From: Qingrenia yutianensis
GTDB taxonomy: Bacteria; Bacillota; Clostridia; UMGS1810
Direction: 5' to 3'
NCBI RefSeq assembly: GCF_014385105.1
Contig: NZ_JACRTE010000013.1
Span: forward strand, 1-48,359
DNA length: 48,359 nt
In this document: piece after piece, positions 7,641 through 16,005 of the stretch
Position numbering within the stretch: the stretch's first letter is position 1
Layout of the letters: each line of letters opens with the position of its first letter
Notes under the pieces: generated by a model
The model's input: only the letters and a program-made list of their open reading frames with translations
Database searches by the model: none
What the model was told of the DNA's origin: nothing
Translations under genes and position numbers: made by a program

Positions 7641-9035
7641 ATGAAAGGTATTGAAATCAAGAAAATTTTTAGAGAAACAGAAAAATACGCAGACAAGGAA
7701 ATCTGCGTTGCAGGCTGGATAAGGAGCGTGCGCGCGTCCAACGTTTTCGGCTTTATTGAGCTTAACGACGGCACGTTTTTCAAAAACATACAGGTGGTTT
7801 TTGAGAAAGAAAATCTCGCTAATTTTGACGAAATCGCACATCTTAACATCGGAAGCAGTATATACGTTACAGGTAAACTCGTGCTTACTCCCGAGGCAAA
7901 ACAGCCGTTTGAAATAAAAGCTGAAAAAGTTGTTGTCGAAGGACTTTCCACACCCGATTTTCCGCTTCAGAAAAAGCGCCATTCGCTTGAATATTTAAGA
8001 ACAATCGCGCATTTAAGACCGAGAACAAACACTTTCTCGGCAGTGTTCAGAATACGCTCGCTTGCGGCATATGCAATCCACAAATTCTTCCAGGAAAGAG
8101 GATTTGTATATGTTCATACACCTATCATCACGTCGTCCGACGCAGAGGGCGCGGGCGAAATGTTCCGTCTTACAACACTCGATTTGGAGAATGTTCCGAA
8201 AGACGAAAACGGAAACGTTGACTATTCCAAAGACTTTTTCGGAAAGTCCACAAACCTCACCGTAAGCGGTCAGCTTGAATGTGAAACATACGCGCTCGCA
8301 TTCCGCAACGTTTACACTTTCGGTCCGACGTTCAGAGCGGAAAACTCAAACACTCCCCGTCACGCGGCGGAATTTTGGATGATTGAGCCCGAAATCGCGT
8401 TTGCCGACCTTAAAGACGATATGGAACTTGCGGAGGATATGATTAAATATATCATCAATTTCTGCCTTGAAAATGCACCCGAAGAATTTGCGTTTTTCTC
8501 GAATTTCATAGACAAAGGCTTGCTTGACAGGCTTAACAACATTGTAACAAGCGACTTTGCGCACGTTACCTACACCGAGGCGGTTGACCTTCTTTTAAAG
8601 AGCGGTAAAAAGTTCGACTATCCCGTAAAATGGGGTATCGACCTTCAGACCGAGCATGAAAGATACATCACCGAGGAAGTGTTCAAAAAGCCCGTGTTCG
8701 TAACAGATTATCCGAAGGACATAAAAGCTTTCTATATGAAACAGAACGACGACGGAAAGACCGTTGCGGCTATGGATTTACTCGTTCCCGGCGTCGGCGA
8801 GATCATCGGCGGAAGCCAGAGGGAAGAAGATTATGACAAGCTTGTAAACCGTATGAAAGAGCTCGGTATGAACCCCGACGATTACAGCTGGTATCTTGAT
8901 TTGCGCAAATACGGCGGTACAAAACACGCAGGCTTCGGCTTGGGATTTGAACGTATCATTATGTATATGACAGGTATTTCAAATATCCGCGACGTATCGT
9001 CTTTTCCGAGAACGGTTAAAAACGCAGACTTTTAA
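7641..9035 (+). CDS. asnS: Asparaginyl-tRNA synthetase
   Basis: Charges tRNA-Asn with asparagine in the cytoplasm. The N-terminal OB-fold anticodon-binding domain (residues 1-115) is followed by the class II catalytic core, with motif 2 FRAENSNTPRH at about 231-241 and motif 3 GFGLGFERI at about 431-439, ending in the family-typical SSFPRTVKNADF. Length 464 is normal. It begins 12 bases after comM with a GGAGGAAG site, so the two are probably cotranscribed. Confidence 0.97.
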   Translation: MKGIEIKKIFRETEKYADKEICVAGWIRSVRASNVFGFIELNDGTFFKNIQVVFEKENLANFDEIAHLNIGSSIYVTGKLVLTPEAKQPFEIKAEKVVVEGLSTPDFPLQKKRHSLEYLRTIAHLRPRTNTFSAVFRIRSLAAYAIHKFFQERGFVYVHTPIITSSDAEGAGEMFRLTTLDLENVPKDENGNVDYSKDFFGKSTNLTVSGQLECETYALAFRNVYTFGPTFRAENSNTPRHAAEFWMIEPEIAFADLKDDMELAEDMIKYIINFCLENAPEEFAFFSNFIDKGLLDRLNNIVTSDFAHVTYTEAVDLLLKSGKKFDYPVKWGIDLQTEHERYITEEVFKKPVFVTDYPKDIKAFYMKQNDDGKTVAAMDLLVPGVGEIIGGSQREEDYDKLVNRMKELGMNPDDYSWYLDLRKYGGTKHAGFGLGFERIIMYMTGISNIRDVSSFPRTVKNADF

Positions 9036-9052
9036 TTTAGGAAGTGATTTAG

Positions 9053-9898
9053 ATGCAGACACCGTCGTTAAAATCGTTTTTAAAACCGATTTTATACCTT
9101 GTTCTGTTTTTTGTGATACTCACCTGCGCGTCAAAGTTCGGTGCAGTTTACGCGGTTATTGCATTCTTGGCAATTCTCGCGGCGATATACATTGCAAAGC
9201 GCGCAAGCATTTTGTCGCTTATGGCAACGTTTAAATTCAAAAAAGACAAGCAAAAAGCATTTGACCTTTTTGAAAAAGCATACAAAACAGGCAAAATGAA
9301 ACCGCAGACCGCGCTTTACTATTCGTATCTTCTTTTGCGCGACGGCAGACTTGAAGAAAGCGACAAAAAATTCGACGAAATTTTGTCGCAAAACAAAAAA
9401 GCACTCACCGAAACCGACATAAACAATGTGCATCTTAACAAAACGCTTGTAAAGTGGAAATCGGGCGACTTAAAGGGCGCACTTGCCGACGCTCAATCGC
9501 TTTACGACAACGGTTACAAAACCACGGCTCTGTACGGCGTTTTGGGATATTGGTACGACCTTGACGGGCAGTATGAAAAGGCACTTGAAGTAAACAAAGA
9601 GGCATACGACTACAACTCGGACGACCTTATAATTGCCGACAATCTGGCACAGAATTATTTTCTTCTCGGCGACATAGAAAAATCGCACGATATGTATGTG
9701 GATATTTTGAACAAAGACCCGCAGTTTATCGAGCCGTATTACAACTTTGCACTGGTTTTGGACGCGCTCGGCGAATATGACGACGCACTCTGCGAACTTA
9801 ACAATGCGCTGGAAATGAAAGAGAAATTTCTGTCCACCGTTACACACGATATGGTGAGGGCAAAAATCGAGGAAATTAAAAATAAGAAGAGTAATTAA
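9053..9898 (+). CDS. Membrane-anchored tetratricopeptide repeat protein
   Basis: 281 residues with two N-terminal hydrophobic segments (about 11-27 and 30-48) followed by a soluble region built of helical TPR-like repeats, clearest at about 160-190 (GVLGYWYDLDGQYEKALEVN) and 215-255 (YNFALVLDALGEYDDAL). The soluble part probably faces the cytoplasm and acts as a protein-interaction scaffold. No enzymatic motif is seen, and the partner is unknown. It starts 17 bases after asnS and precedes a LarC-like gene by 12 bases, in an apparent housekeeping operon. Confidence 0.8.
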   Translation: MQTPSLKSFLKPILYLVLFFVILTCASKFGAVYAVIAFLAILAAIYIAKRASILSLMATFKFKKDKQKAFDLFEKAYKTGKMKPQTALYYSYLLLRDGRLEESDKKFDEILSQNKKALTETDINNVHLNKTLVKWKSGDLKGALADAQSLYDNGYKTTALYGVLGYWYDLDGQYEKALEVNKEAYDYNSDDLIIADNLAQNYFLLGDIEKSHDMYVDILNKDPQFIEPYYNFALVLDALGEYDDALCELNNALEMKEKFLSTVTHDMVRAKIEEIKNKKSN

Positions 9899-9910
9899 AG
9901 AAGGAATAAA

Positions 9911-10546
9911 ATGAAAATTTTATATTTCGACTTATTTTCGGGCGTAAGCGCAGAAGCATTGTTTTCTGCGCTATGCGACATTTATGACGCAAAAAACATT
10001 GAATACGAAAAAGAAAAAACCGACGTTTTGGGCATTCCCTGCTCAAAATGCACGCTTAAAGACGGCAATATTTTTTCCGAAAGCGATAAAAATTTTGCAA
10101 ATTCTTTGTCGGAGAAATTTTTTGACGGTAAAAGCGATAAAAACGATATTTTCTGCGCGGTGAAAAACATAATCGGACAGATAAATCCCGACTACATTAT
10201 GTCGTCGCCGATTTACGACGGCTCGGGATTTAAAGACGGCGAACCCGTGCCGTCGGTTGAAATTGCAGAACTTTTCAAAAACTTAAAAATTCCGTTCCGC
10301 ACACTTGACAAAAACGCTCATCTCGCAGCAAAAGACGGCGTTTGCCTTGTGTATCGGCTTGCAAACGAATTCGGACTTATGAGCGACACCGAAATCGACA
10401 AAATCGGCTACGGCACCGACGGAAAAAGGGTTGTGCGCGTTATAACGGGATTTGACAAACAAAAGGGACTGAGCGATATTTTCGAGATTTCGGAGGACTT
10501 TTTCACGTCTGAAAAGACCGTTTACTGCTCAAACACCGCAAAATAA
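9911..10546 (+). CDS. Shortened, divergent LarC-like (DUF111) protein
   Basis: LarC inserts nickel into the pyridinium pincer cofactor of lactate racemase. This 211-residue protein starts with MKILYFDLFSGVSAE, which resembles the LarC N-terminus KILYFDCFSGISGDM. Further LarC-like blocks are VPSVEIAELFKNLKIPFRTL (about 114-133) and IGYGTDGKRVVRVITGF (about 170-186). The usual GD of the first motif is AE, and the C-terminal half of full-length LarC (about 400 residues in total) is missing. No larA, larB or larE is near. It may be a paralogue with another role or a decayed copy; the reading frame is intact and well expressed-looking (good spacing to both neighbours). Confidence 0.6.
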   Translation: MKILYFDLFSGVSAEALFSALCDIYDAKNIEYEKEKTDVLGIPCSKCTLKDGNIFSESDKNFANSLSEKFFDGKSDKNDIFCAVKNIIGQINPDYIMSSPIYDGSGFKDGEPVPSVEIAELFKNLKIPFRTLDKNAHLAAKDGVCLVYRLANEFGLMSDTEIDKIGYGTDGKRVVRVITGFDKQKGLSDIFEISEDFFTSEKTVYCSNTAK

Positions 10547-10572
10547 AAAGTTTAACTTAAGAAAGGCTTTTA

Positions 10573-11517
10573 ATGAGAAACGTAACCGTAAACAAAAACG
10601 ACGCAAATCAGCGTCTGGACAAATTTTTGACCAAATTTTTCAAAAATATGCCCCAAAGCGCGATTTACAAATATATACGCAAAAAAAGAGTGAAAGTCAA
10701 CGGCAAAAAGTGCGATATTGCCTACCGGCTGTGCGAGGGTGACGTTCTTTCGCTCTACATAAACGACGAATTTTTTGATGACGGCGAAAGCAATTCGTTT
10801 TTGAATATTACTCCGCGTCTTAACATATTATATGAGGACGAAAACATTCTTCTTGCCGACAAGGAATTCGGTATGGTGGTGCACGAGGACAAATCGGAGC
10901 AGAAAAACACGCTGATTAACCACATAAAAGCGTATCTTTACCAAAAAGGCGAATACAATCCCAAAGAGGAAAATTCGTTCTCCCCTGCCCTTTGCAACCG
11001 CATCGACCGCAACACCGGCGGTATTGTGATTGCCGCAAAAAATGCCGAGGCGCTCAAGGTTATAAACGAAAAAATCAAAAACCGCGAGATAAAAAAATTT
11101 TATCTTTGCCTTGTTTCGGGGCATTTAGACAAAAAAAGCGGACTTTTGACGGGGTATCTTTTCAAAGACTCCAGGAAAAACACCGTTTATGTTTACGACA
11201 GTGAAAAAAAAGGCGCAAAACCGATAAAAACCAAGTACACGGTTTTGGAGGAGCGCAAAAACACGTCACTTGTTGAGGTTGAACTTATAACCGGCAGAAC
11301 ACACCAGATAAGGGCGCATTTTGCACATATCGGGCACGCGCTCATCGGCGACGGAAAGTACGGTTCAAACGAAATAAACAAAAAATTCCGCCTCAATCAT
11401 CAGGCGCTTTATTCTTATAAAATCAAATTTGAATTTTCGGACGAAAATATTTTGTCCTATTTAAACGGGCGCGAATTTTCGGTGAAAAACGTTCCGTTTT
11501 TAAAGGAGGATTTTTGA
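10573..11517 (+). CDS. RluA-family RNA pseudouridine synthase
   Basis: Isomerises specific uridines in rRNA or tRNA. Residues 10-70 are an S4 RNA-binding domain (QRLDKFLTKFF...IRKKRVKVNG), and the catalytic domain carries NRIDRNTGG at about 140-148, where the aspartate is the nucleophile; the family form is usually HRLDRDTSG, so Asn and Gly replace usual residues but the Asp is kept. A later block, ELITGRTHQIRAHFAHIGH (about 236-254), is the typical conserved RTHQIR segment. Length 314 matches RluC/RluD. The substrate position cannot be told from sequence. recR follows after 4 bases. Confidence 0.92.
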   Translation: MRNVTVNKNDANQRLDKFLTKFFKNMPQSAIYKYIRKKRVKVNGKKCDIAYRLCEGDVLSLYINDEFFDDGESNSFLNITPRLNILYEDENILLADKEFGMVVHEDKSEQKNTLINHIKAYLYQKGEYNPKEENSFSPALCNRIDRNTGGIVIAAKNAEALKVINEKIKNREIKKFYLCLVSGHLDKKSGLLTGYLFKDSRKNTVYVYDSEKKGAKPIKTKYTVLEERKNTSLVEVELITGRTHQIRAHFAHIGHALIGDGKYGSNEINKKFRLNHQALYSYKIKFEFSDENILSYLNGREFSVKNVPFLKEDF

Positions 11518-11521
11518 AAAT

Positions 11522-12118
11522 ATGCTTTATTCAAATTCGCTCTCAAGGCTTATTGATATGTTTAAAAAAATGCCGGGAATAGGTCATAAATCGGCAGTCC
11601 GTCTTGCGTTCAACATTGTTTCAATGTCAAACGGCGAGGCAGACGAAATTATCGAAACAATCAAAAATGCGAAAGAAAAAATAAAATACTGCTCGATTTG
11701 CCAGAATTTAACCGAAACCGACCCGTGTGACATCTGCTCCAATGAAAAGCGCGACCGAAGCACAATCTGCGTTATGGAAACGCCGAAAGACGTTATTGCG
11801 CTTGAAAAAACACGCGAATATTTCGGTCTTTACCACGTTCTGCACGGTGCAATTTCGCCTATGGACGACGTGACGCCCGATATGCTCAAAATCAAAGAGC
11901 TTATTCTGCGTTTAAAGGACGAGCGTATAAAAGAAGTAATTCTCGCCACAAACCCCAGCATTGAAGGCGAAGCAACGGCAATGTATCTTGCGCGCCTTAT
12001 AAAACCGCTCGGAATTAAGGTTACGCGCATCGCGTCGGGAATACCCGTCGGCGGCGACCTTGAATATGCCGATGATGTGACCATCACAAAGGCGATTGAA
12101 CTGCGCCACGAGATGTAA
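11522..12118 (+). CDS. recR: Recombination mediator RecR
   Basis: Works with RecO and RecF to load RecA at gaps. The N-terminal helix-hairpin-helix region (1-55) includes MPGIGHKSAVRLAF, followed by a four-cysteine zinc finger (Cys57, 60, 69, 72), and a Toprim domain beginning ICVMETPKDV at about residue 81, with conserved ATNPSIEGEATA near 140. Length 198 is normal. It begins 4 bases after the pseudouridine synthase stop, with AAGGAGG inside the end of that gene, so the two are translationally coupled. Confidence 0.97.
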   Translation: MLYSNSLSRLIDMFKKMPGIGHKSAVRLAFNIVSMSNGEADEIIETIKNAKEKIKYCSICQNLTETDPCDICSNEKRDRSTICVMETPKDVIALEKTREYFGLYHVLHGAISPMDDVTPDMLKIKELILRLKDERIKEVILATNPSIEGEATAMYLARLIKPLGIKVTRIASGIPVGGDLEYADDVTITKAIELRHEM

Positions 12119-12121
12119 CAG

Positions 12122-12150
12122 TTGACATTTTTAAAAAAATTTTGTATAAT
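12122..12150 (+). promoter_or_regulatory. Consensus sigma-A promoter of greA-lysS
   Basis: Perfect TTGACA (12122-12127) and perfect TATAAT (12145-12150) with the ideal 17-base spacer. It begins 4 bases after the recR stop and would start transcripts near 12157, about 65 bases before greA. Confidence 0.92.
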
Positions 12151-12220
12151 AGATGTTTGAGTTAACATTTTAGTTTTTAATACAACGAAAATTTATATAT
12201 AGTTAAAGGAGAGGTTTTTT

Positions 12221-12703
12221 ATGAGCAAAACTTCACAGACGGTTCTTACTCCCAACGGTTACAAAAAAATCGAAGAGGAGTTTGAGTATTTAAAAGTTGA
12301 AAAACGAAAAGAGATTGCAGAGCGCATAAAAATTGCGCGCGGATTCGGCGACTTATCCGAAAATGCGGAATACACCGCAGCAAAAGAGGAGCAGGCAAAA
12401 ATGGAAACAAGAATTGCCGAGCTTAAAAAAATCCTTGAAAACGCGGTTGTTATCGACGAAACAAACATTCCCTCCGACACGGTGAGCATCGGTTCAAAGG
12501 TTACCGTTTACGACGAGGAATTTGAAGAAGAAGTTGTTTACAGCATTGTCGGCTCTATGGAGGCAAATCCGATAGAAAACAAAATTTCCGACAAATCACC
12601 CGTCGGCATTGCTCTTTTGGGCGCCAAAGCCGACGAAACCGTTGACGTTGAAACGCCCGACGGAATTGTGAAACTCAAAGTTTTGAAGATTGAAAAAGAC
12701 TAA
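12221..12703 (+). CDS. greA: Transcription elongation factor GreA
   Basis: Rescues arrested RNA polymerase by stimulating cleavage of the backtracked transcript. Residues 10-75 form the antiparallel coiled coil with the acidic tip in the conserved segment RGFGDLSENAEYTAAKEEQ (about 45-63), and residues 85-160 the FKBP-like domain. Length 160 is normal. It follows a perfect promoter and leads a greA-lysS operon with a 23-base gap. Confidence 0.96.
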   Translation: MSKTSQTVLTPNGYKKIEEEFEYLKVEKRKEIAERIKIARGFGDLSENAEYTAAKEEQAKMETRIAELKKILENAVVIDETNIPSDTVSIGSKVTVYDEEFEEEVVYSIVGSMEANPIENKISDKSPVGIALLGAKADETVDVETPDGIVKLKVLKIEKD

Positions 12704-12726
12704 TTTTTACGGAAGGATACATTGAT

Positions 12727-14283
12727 ATGAGCAATCAGAACAACCAGCCCGAAATGGAATTAAACGAAATTATACAGGTGCGCCACGACAAACTTAAAGA
12801 GCTTAAAGACGAAGGCAGAGATCCTTTTGTCATCACAAAATTCGACCGCACCCATTCGTCGAGCGATATTTCGGAGGGTTACACCACCGAGGAACGCACT
12901 GTAGAGGTGCGCGGCGAACAGAAACACGTAACCGCAAAGATTTCTCCGCTTAACGGCGAAAGAGTTTGCGTTGCAGGCAGAATTATGTCAAAAAGAGGTA
13001 TGGGCAAGGTTGGATTTGTTCATATTTCGGACAAGGAAGGACAAATTCAGCTTTTTGTTAAAAAAGACATACTCGGCGAGGACGAATATGCGCATTTCAA
13101 AAAGCTTGATATAGGCGATATTATCGGCGCGGCGGGCGAAGTTTTCACCACACAAACGGGCGAAATTTCGGTGCGCGTTGACAAAATCACTCTTTTGTCA
13201 AAATCACTTCTCCCCCTCCCCGAAAAATTCCATGGAATGACAAACACCGATATGCGCTACCGTCAGCGTTATGTCGACCTTATTATGAACAGTGACGTTA
13301 AAGATACGTTTATAAAACGTTCAAAAATCATTTCGTCAATCCGCAGATACCTCGACGGTCAAGGCTTTTTGGAGGTTGAAACCCCTATGCTCGTGTCCAA
13401 CGCGGGCGGTGCGGCGGCGCGTCCGTTTGAAACGCATTTTAACGCGCTTGACGAAGATTTCAAACTCCGTATCTCGCTTGAACTTTATTTGAAACGCCTT
13501 ATCGTCGGCGGTCTTGAAAGAGTTTACGAAATCGGCAGAGTTTTCAGAAACGAGGGACTTGACACCCGTCACAACCCCGAATTTACGCTTATGGAACTTT
13601 ATCAGGCATATACGGATTATCACGGTATGATGGATTTGACAGAGAATTTGTACCGCCACGTTGCAAATGAAGTTCTCGGCACAACAAAAATTGTGTATAA
13701 CGGCATTGAAATGGACCTCGGCAAGCCGTTTGAAAGAATTACGATGGTTGACGCGGTTAAAAAGTACGCGGACGTTGATTTTAACGAAATCAAGACGCTT
13801 GACGACGCAAGAAAGGTTGCGGACGAGCATCATCTCGAATATGAAGAACATCATAAAAAAGGCGATATTTTGAACCTTTTCTTTGAAGAATATGTTGAAG
13901 AGCACCTTGTTCAGCCGACATTTGTTATGGACCACCCGGTTGAGATTTCACCTCTTACGAAGAAAAAACCGGAAAATCCCGAATACGTTGAAAGATTTGA
14001 GTTCTTTATGAATGGCTGGGAAATGGCGAATGCGTATTCAGAGCTCAACGACCCGATTGACCAGCGCGAAAGATTTAAGGCGCAGGAGGAACTTCTCGCG
14101 CAAGGCGACGAAGAGGCAAACACTACCGATGAGGACTTTATGCGCGCACTTGAAATCGGTATGGCACCCACGGGCGGTATCGGTTTCGGTATCGACAGAA
14201 TGTGTATGCTCCTTACAGATTCCGCCGCAATCCGCGACGTTCTCCTGTTCCCGACAATGAAGTCCTTACCGAACGACAAGTAA
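12727..14283 (+). CDS. lysS: Lysyl-tRNA synthetase, class II
   Basis: Charges tRNA-Lys. N-terminal OB-fold (about 60-180), class II core with motif 2 FRNEGLDTRHNPEF at about 274-287 and motif 3 GGIGFGIDRMCMLL near 479-492. The product ends SLPNDK after the family-typical RDVLLFPTMK. At 518 residues it is complete. The DNA right after its stop is where the conjugative element and its cargo begin, so the 3' end of lysS or the DNA just behind it may be the integration site. Confidence 0.97.
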   Translation: MSNQNNQPEMELNEIIQVRHDKLKELKDEGRDPFVITKFDRTHSSSDISEGYTTEERTVEVRGEQKHVTAKISPLNGERVCVAGRIMSKRGMGKVGFVHISDKEGQIQLFVKKDILGEDEYAHFKKLDIGDIIGAAGEVFTTQTGEISVRVDKITLLSKSLLPLPEKFHGMTNTDMRYRQRYVDLIMNSDVKDTFIKRSKIISSIRRYLDGQGFLEVETPMLVSNAGGAAARPFETHFNALDEDFKLRISLELYLKRLIVGGLERVYEIGRVFRNEGLDTRHNPEFTLMELYQAYTDYHGMMDLTENLYRHVANEVLGTTKIVYNGIEMDLGKPFERITMVDAVKKYADVDFNEIKTLDDARKVADEHHLEYEEHHKKGDILNLFFEEYVEEHLVQPTFVMDHPVEISPLTKKKPENPEYVERFEFFMNGWEMANAYSELNDPIDQRERFKAQEELLAQGDEEANTTDEDFMRALEIGMAPTGGIGFGIDRMCMLLTDSAAIRDVLLFPTMKSLPNDK

Positions 14284-14340
14284 GAAAACCCCAGTATTTA
14301 TGCGGGTTTCGGGACTTTCCAAACCGAATAAATTTACCTC

Positions 14341-14361
14341 TTTACACCAAATTTACACCAA
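14341..14361 (+). repeat. Short direct repeats downstream of lysS, candidate attachment-site arm
   Basis: TTTACACCAA occurs twice in tandem (14341-14350 and 14352-14361), closely followed by two GGTGC boxes separated by 7 bases (14364-14380 region). A hairpin with AAACCC/GGGTTT arms lies just before (14286-14309). The whole gap 14284-14490 holds no gene. Repeats of this kind are common at arm sites of tyrosine recombinases, so this is a candidate left end of an integrated element; the partner site is not in the window. Confidence 0.35.
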
Positions 14362-14412
14362 TCGGTGCTAAAAACGGTGCAGAGACTAAAAAATCGCATA
14401 ATTTACGGAATG

Positions 14413-14443
14413 AATGGGCAGTCCCATAGTGGGATTGCCCATT
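14413..14443 (+). terminator. Strong hairpin, probable intrinsic terminator
   Basis: AATGGGCA-G-TCCCA (14413-14426) pairs with TGGGA-T-TGCCCATT (14430-14443) to form a 14-bp stem with one G-T pair and a 3-base loop, followed by TCTAATAA. It separates lysS from the regulator gene 50 bases downstream. Confidence 0.6.
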
Positions 14444-14490
14444 TCTAATAAAGGATACATTCGTATCTGAGTGCAAAAGGAATGTTTATT

Positions 14491-15096
14491 ATGGAATTAA
14501 GTGAAAAATTACAAGAGTTGAGGAAAGAAAAAGGACTCACGCAGGAAGAACTTGCGGAAGCGTTATTTGTGTCTCGCACTGCAATTTCTAAGTGGGAATC
14601 CGGCAGAGGAGTTCCCAATATCGAGTCATTAAAAGCAATTTCAAAGTTTTTTTCAGTGTCAATAGATGAGTTATTGTCCGGTGAAGAAATACTTAAAATT
14701 GCTGACGAGGATAATAAGCAAAAGGAAAAACATACAAGAGACTTAGTGTTTGGTTTACTCGATTGCAGTTTGATTATGTTTCTGTTTCTGCCTTTCTTTG
14801 GACAAAAGGGTGATGAGATTATAAAAGAGGTATCTTTACTTTCGCTGACAGGTACCCCGCAGTATATCAAAATACCGTATTTAATTATTGTATTTGGAAT
14901 TGTACTTACAGGTGTTTTGCTTCTCGCTCTACAAAATTATGAAGCAGTGTTTTGGTTGAAACACAAACATCAAATATCCATTGTGTTAAGCACAGTTGCT
15001 ACAATAGAATTTATGATAACACTTCAACCTTATGCAGCCTTTTTCACTTTTGTTTTCTTGGCGATAAAGTCTCTGATGCTGATAAAATGGCGATGA
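14491..15096 (+). CDS. XRE-family transcriptional regulator with membrane domain
   Basis: 201 residues. Residues 1-60 are a helix-turn-helix of the Cro/C1 type (LRKEKGLTQEELAEALFVSRTAISKWESG), followed by a charged linker and four hydrophobic stretches (about residues 85-100, 127-150, 160-178, 180-195) that should anchor it in the membrane. ATG 14491 is used because AAAGGA lies 8-9 bases upstream; the ATG at 14482 abuts that site. The next gene encodes a PAP2 membrane protein, and the two may form a regulator-target pair responding to a membrane signal. Being just inside the element's left end, it is likely cargo. Confidence 0.82.
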   Translation: MELSEKLQELRKEKGLTQEELAEALFVSRTAISKWESGRGVPNIESLKAISKFFSVSIDELLSGEEILKIADEDNKQKEKHTRDLVFGLLDCSLIMFLFLPFFGQKGDEIIKEVSLLSLTGTPQYIKIPYLIIVFGIVLTGVLLLALQNYEAVFWLKHKHQISIVLSTVATIEFMITLQPYAAFFTFVFLAIKSLMLIKWR

Positions 15097-15204
15097 TACG
15101 AAGCGTGTCGTCAATGTGACGGTGAAATTCTTTTCATTTTTATTCATTCCGCCTATATTGTAAACAGGCGAAAGCCAAATAATTATGGCAAAGGATTGAT
15201 AAAA

Positions 15205-15870
15205 ATGAAAAAAGAAAAAAGTCAAAAAGTATTGCTTTCAGGAATAGCAATGGTAGTGTTATTTATTTTGTGGACAGTGGCAATAAGCCTTATTGATGTT
15301 CAGCCCATCGGGCCACAAAACTCTTCTGTTGGATTTGCAACCTTGAACGGCTTTATCCACAGCCTGACAGGTGTGCATATGGCAATATATACCGTTACGG
15401 ACTGGTTAGGACTGATACCGCTTTGCTTTATTTTGGGATTTGCGTTGCTTGGACTTATACAGCTTATTAAAAGAAAAAGCTTATTCAAGGTCGATTACAG
15501 TATTTTGGTGTTGGGAGCATTCTATATTGTTGTAATGGCGGCATATTTGTTTTTTGAATTTTATGTTGTCAATTACCGCCCGGTATTGATTAACGGTTTT
15601 CTTGAAGCTTCGTATCCATCATCGACAACCTTGCTTGTTATGTGTGTTATGCCGACAGCTGTTATGCAGCTAAACAGTAGAATTAGAAATACAAAAATGA
15701 AAAGAGCATTTGCCTTTGCTTTAATTGCATTTACTGCTTTTATGGTAATTGGCAGGTTGATATCCGGTGTTCATTGGATTACTGATATTATTGGCGGGGC
15801 AATTTTAAGTGCGGGTTTAGTGATGATTTATTATAGTGTAACCACTCTTATTGCCCGACAGGAAAGATAA
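15205..15870 (+). CDS. PAP2-like membrane protein with altered phosphatase motifs
   Basis: 221 residues with about six hydrophobic segments, matching the PAP2 (lipid phosphatase) superfamily. Motif 1 is degenerate (FYVVNYRPVL, keeping RP), motif 2 reads YPSSTT instead of PSGH, so the usual histidine is replaced by threonine, and motif 3 GRLISGVHWITD keeps the catalytic HxxxD. It may be active with altered chemistry or be a non-enzymatic membrane protein. ATG 15205 is chosen over TTG 15196 because AAAGGA lies 9 bases before it. It lies 108 bases after the regulator and ends before a terminator. Confidence 0.78.
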   Translation: MKKEKSQKVLLSGIAMVVLFILWTVAISLIDVQPIGPQNSSVGFATLNGFIHSLTGVHMAIYTVTDWLGLIPLCFILGFALLGLIQLIKRKSLFKVDYSILVLGAFYIVVMAAYLFFEFYVVNYRPVLINGFLEASYPSSTTLLVMCVMPTAVMQLNSRIRNTKMKRAFAFALIAFTAFMVIGRLISGVHWITDIIGGAILSAGLVMIYYSVTTLIARQER

Positions 15871-15895
15871 AATTCTAACTGAGGAATCACTTATT

Positions 15896-15930
15896 GACCT
15901 TGAGAGATATTTTCTCCCAAGGTCTTTCTT
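15896..15930 (+). terminator. Intrinsic terminator after the PAP2 gene
   Basis: GACCTTG (15896-15902) pairs with CAAGGTC (15918-15924), with inner GAGA/TCTC pairs, followed by TTTCTT. It lies 25 bases after the stop codon. Confidence 0.75.
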
Positions 15931-16005
15931 ATTATTCGCAAACTACACCAATCCCGATTTTCTCAATATAATTGGGATAATCACAAAGGAAGGGGTGGTT
16001 GTACT

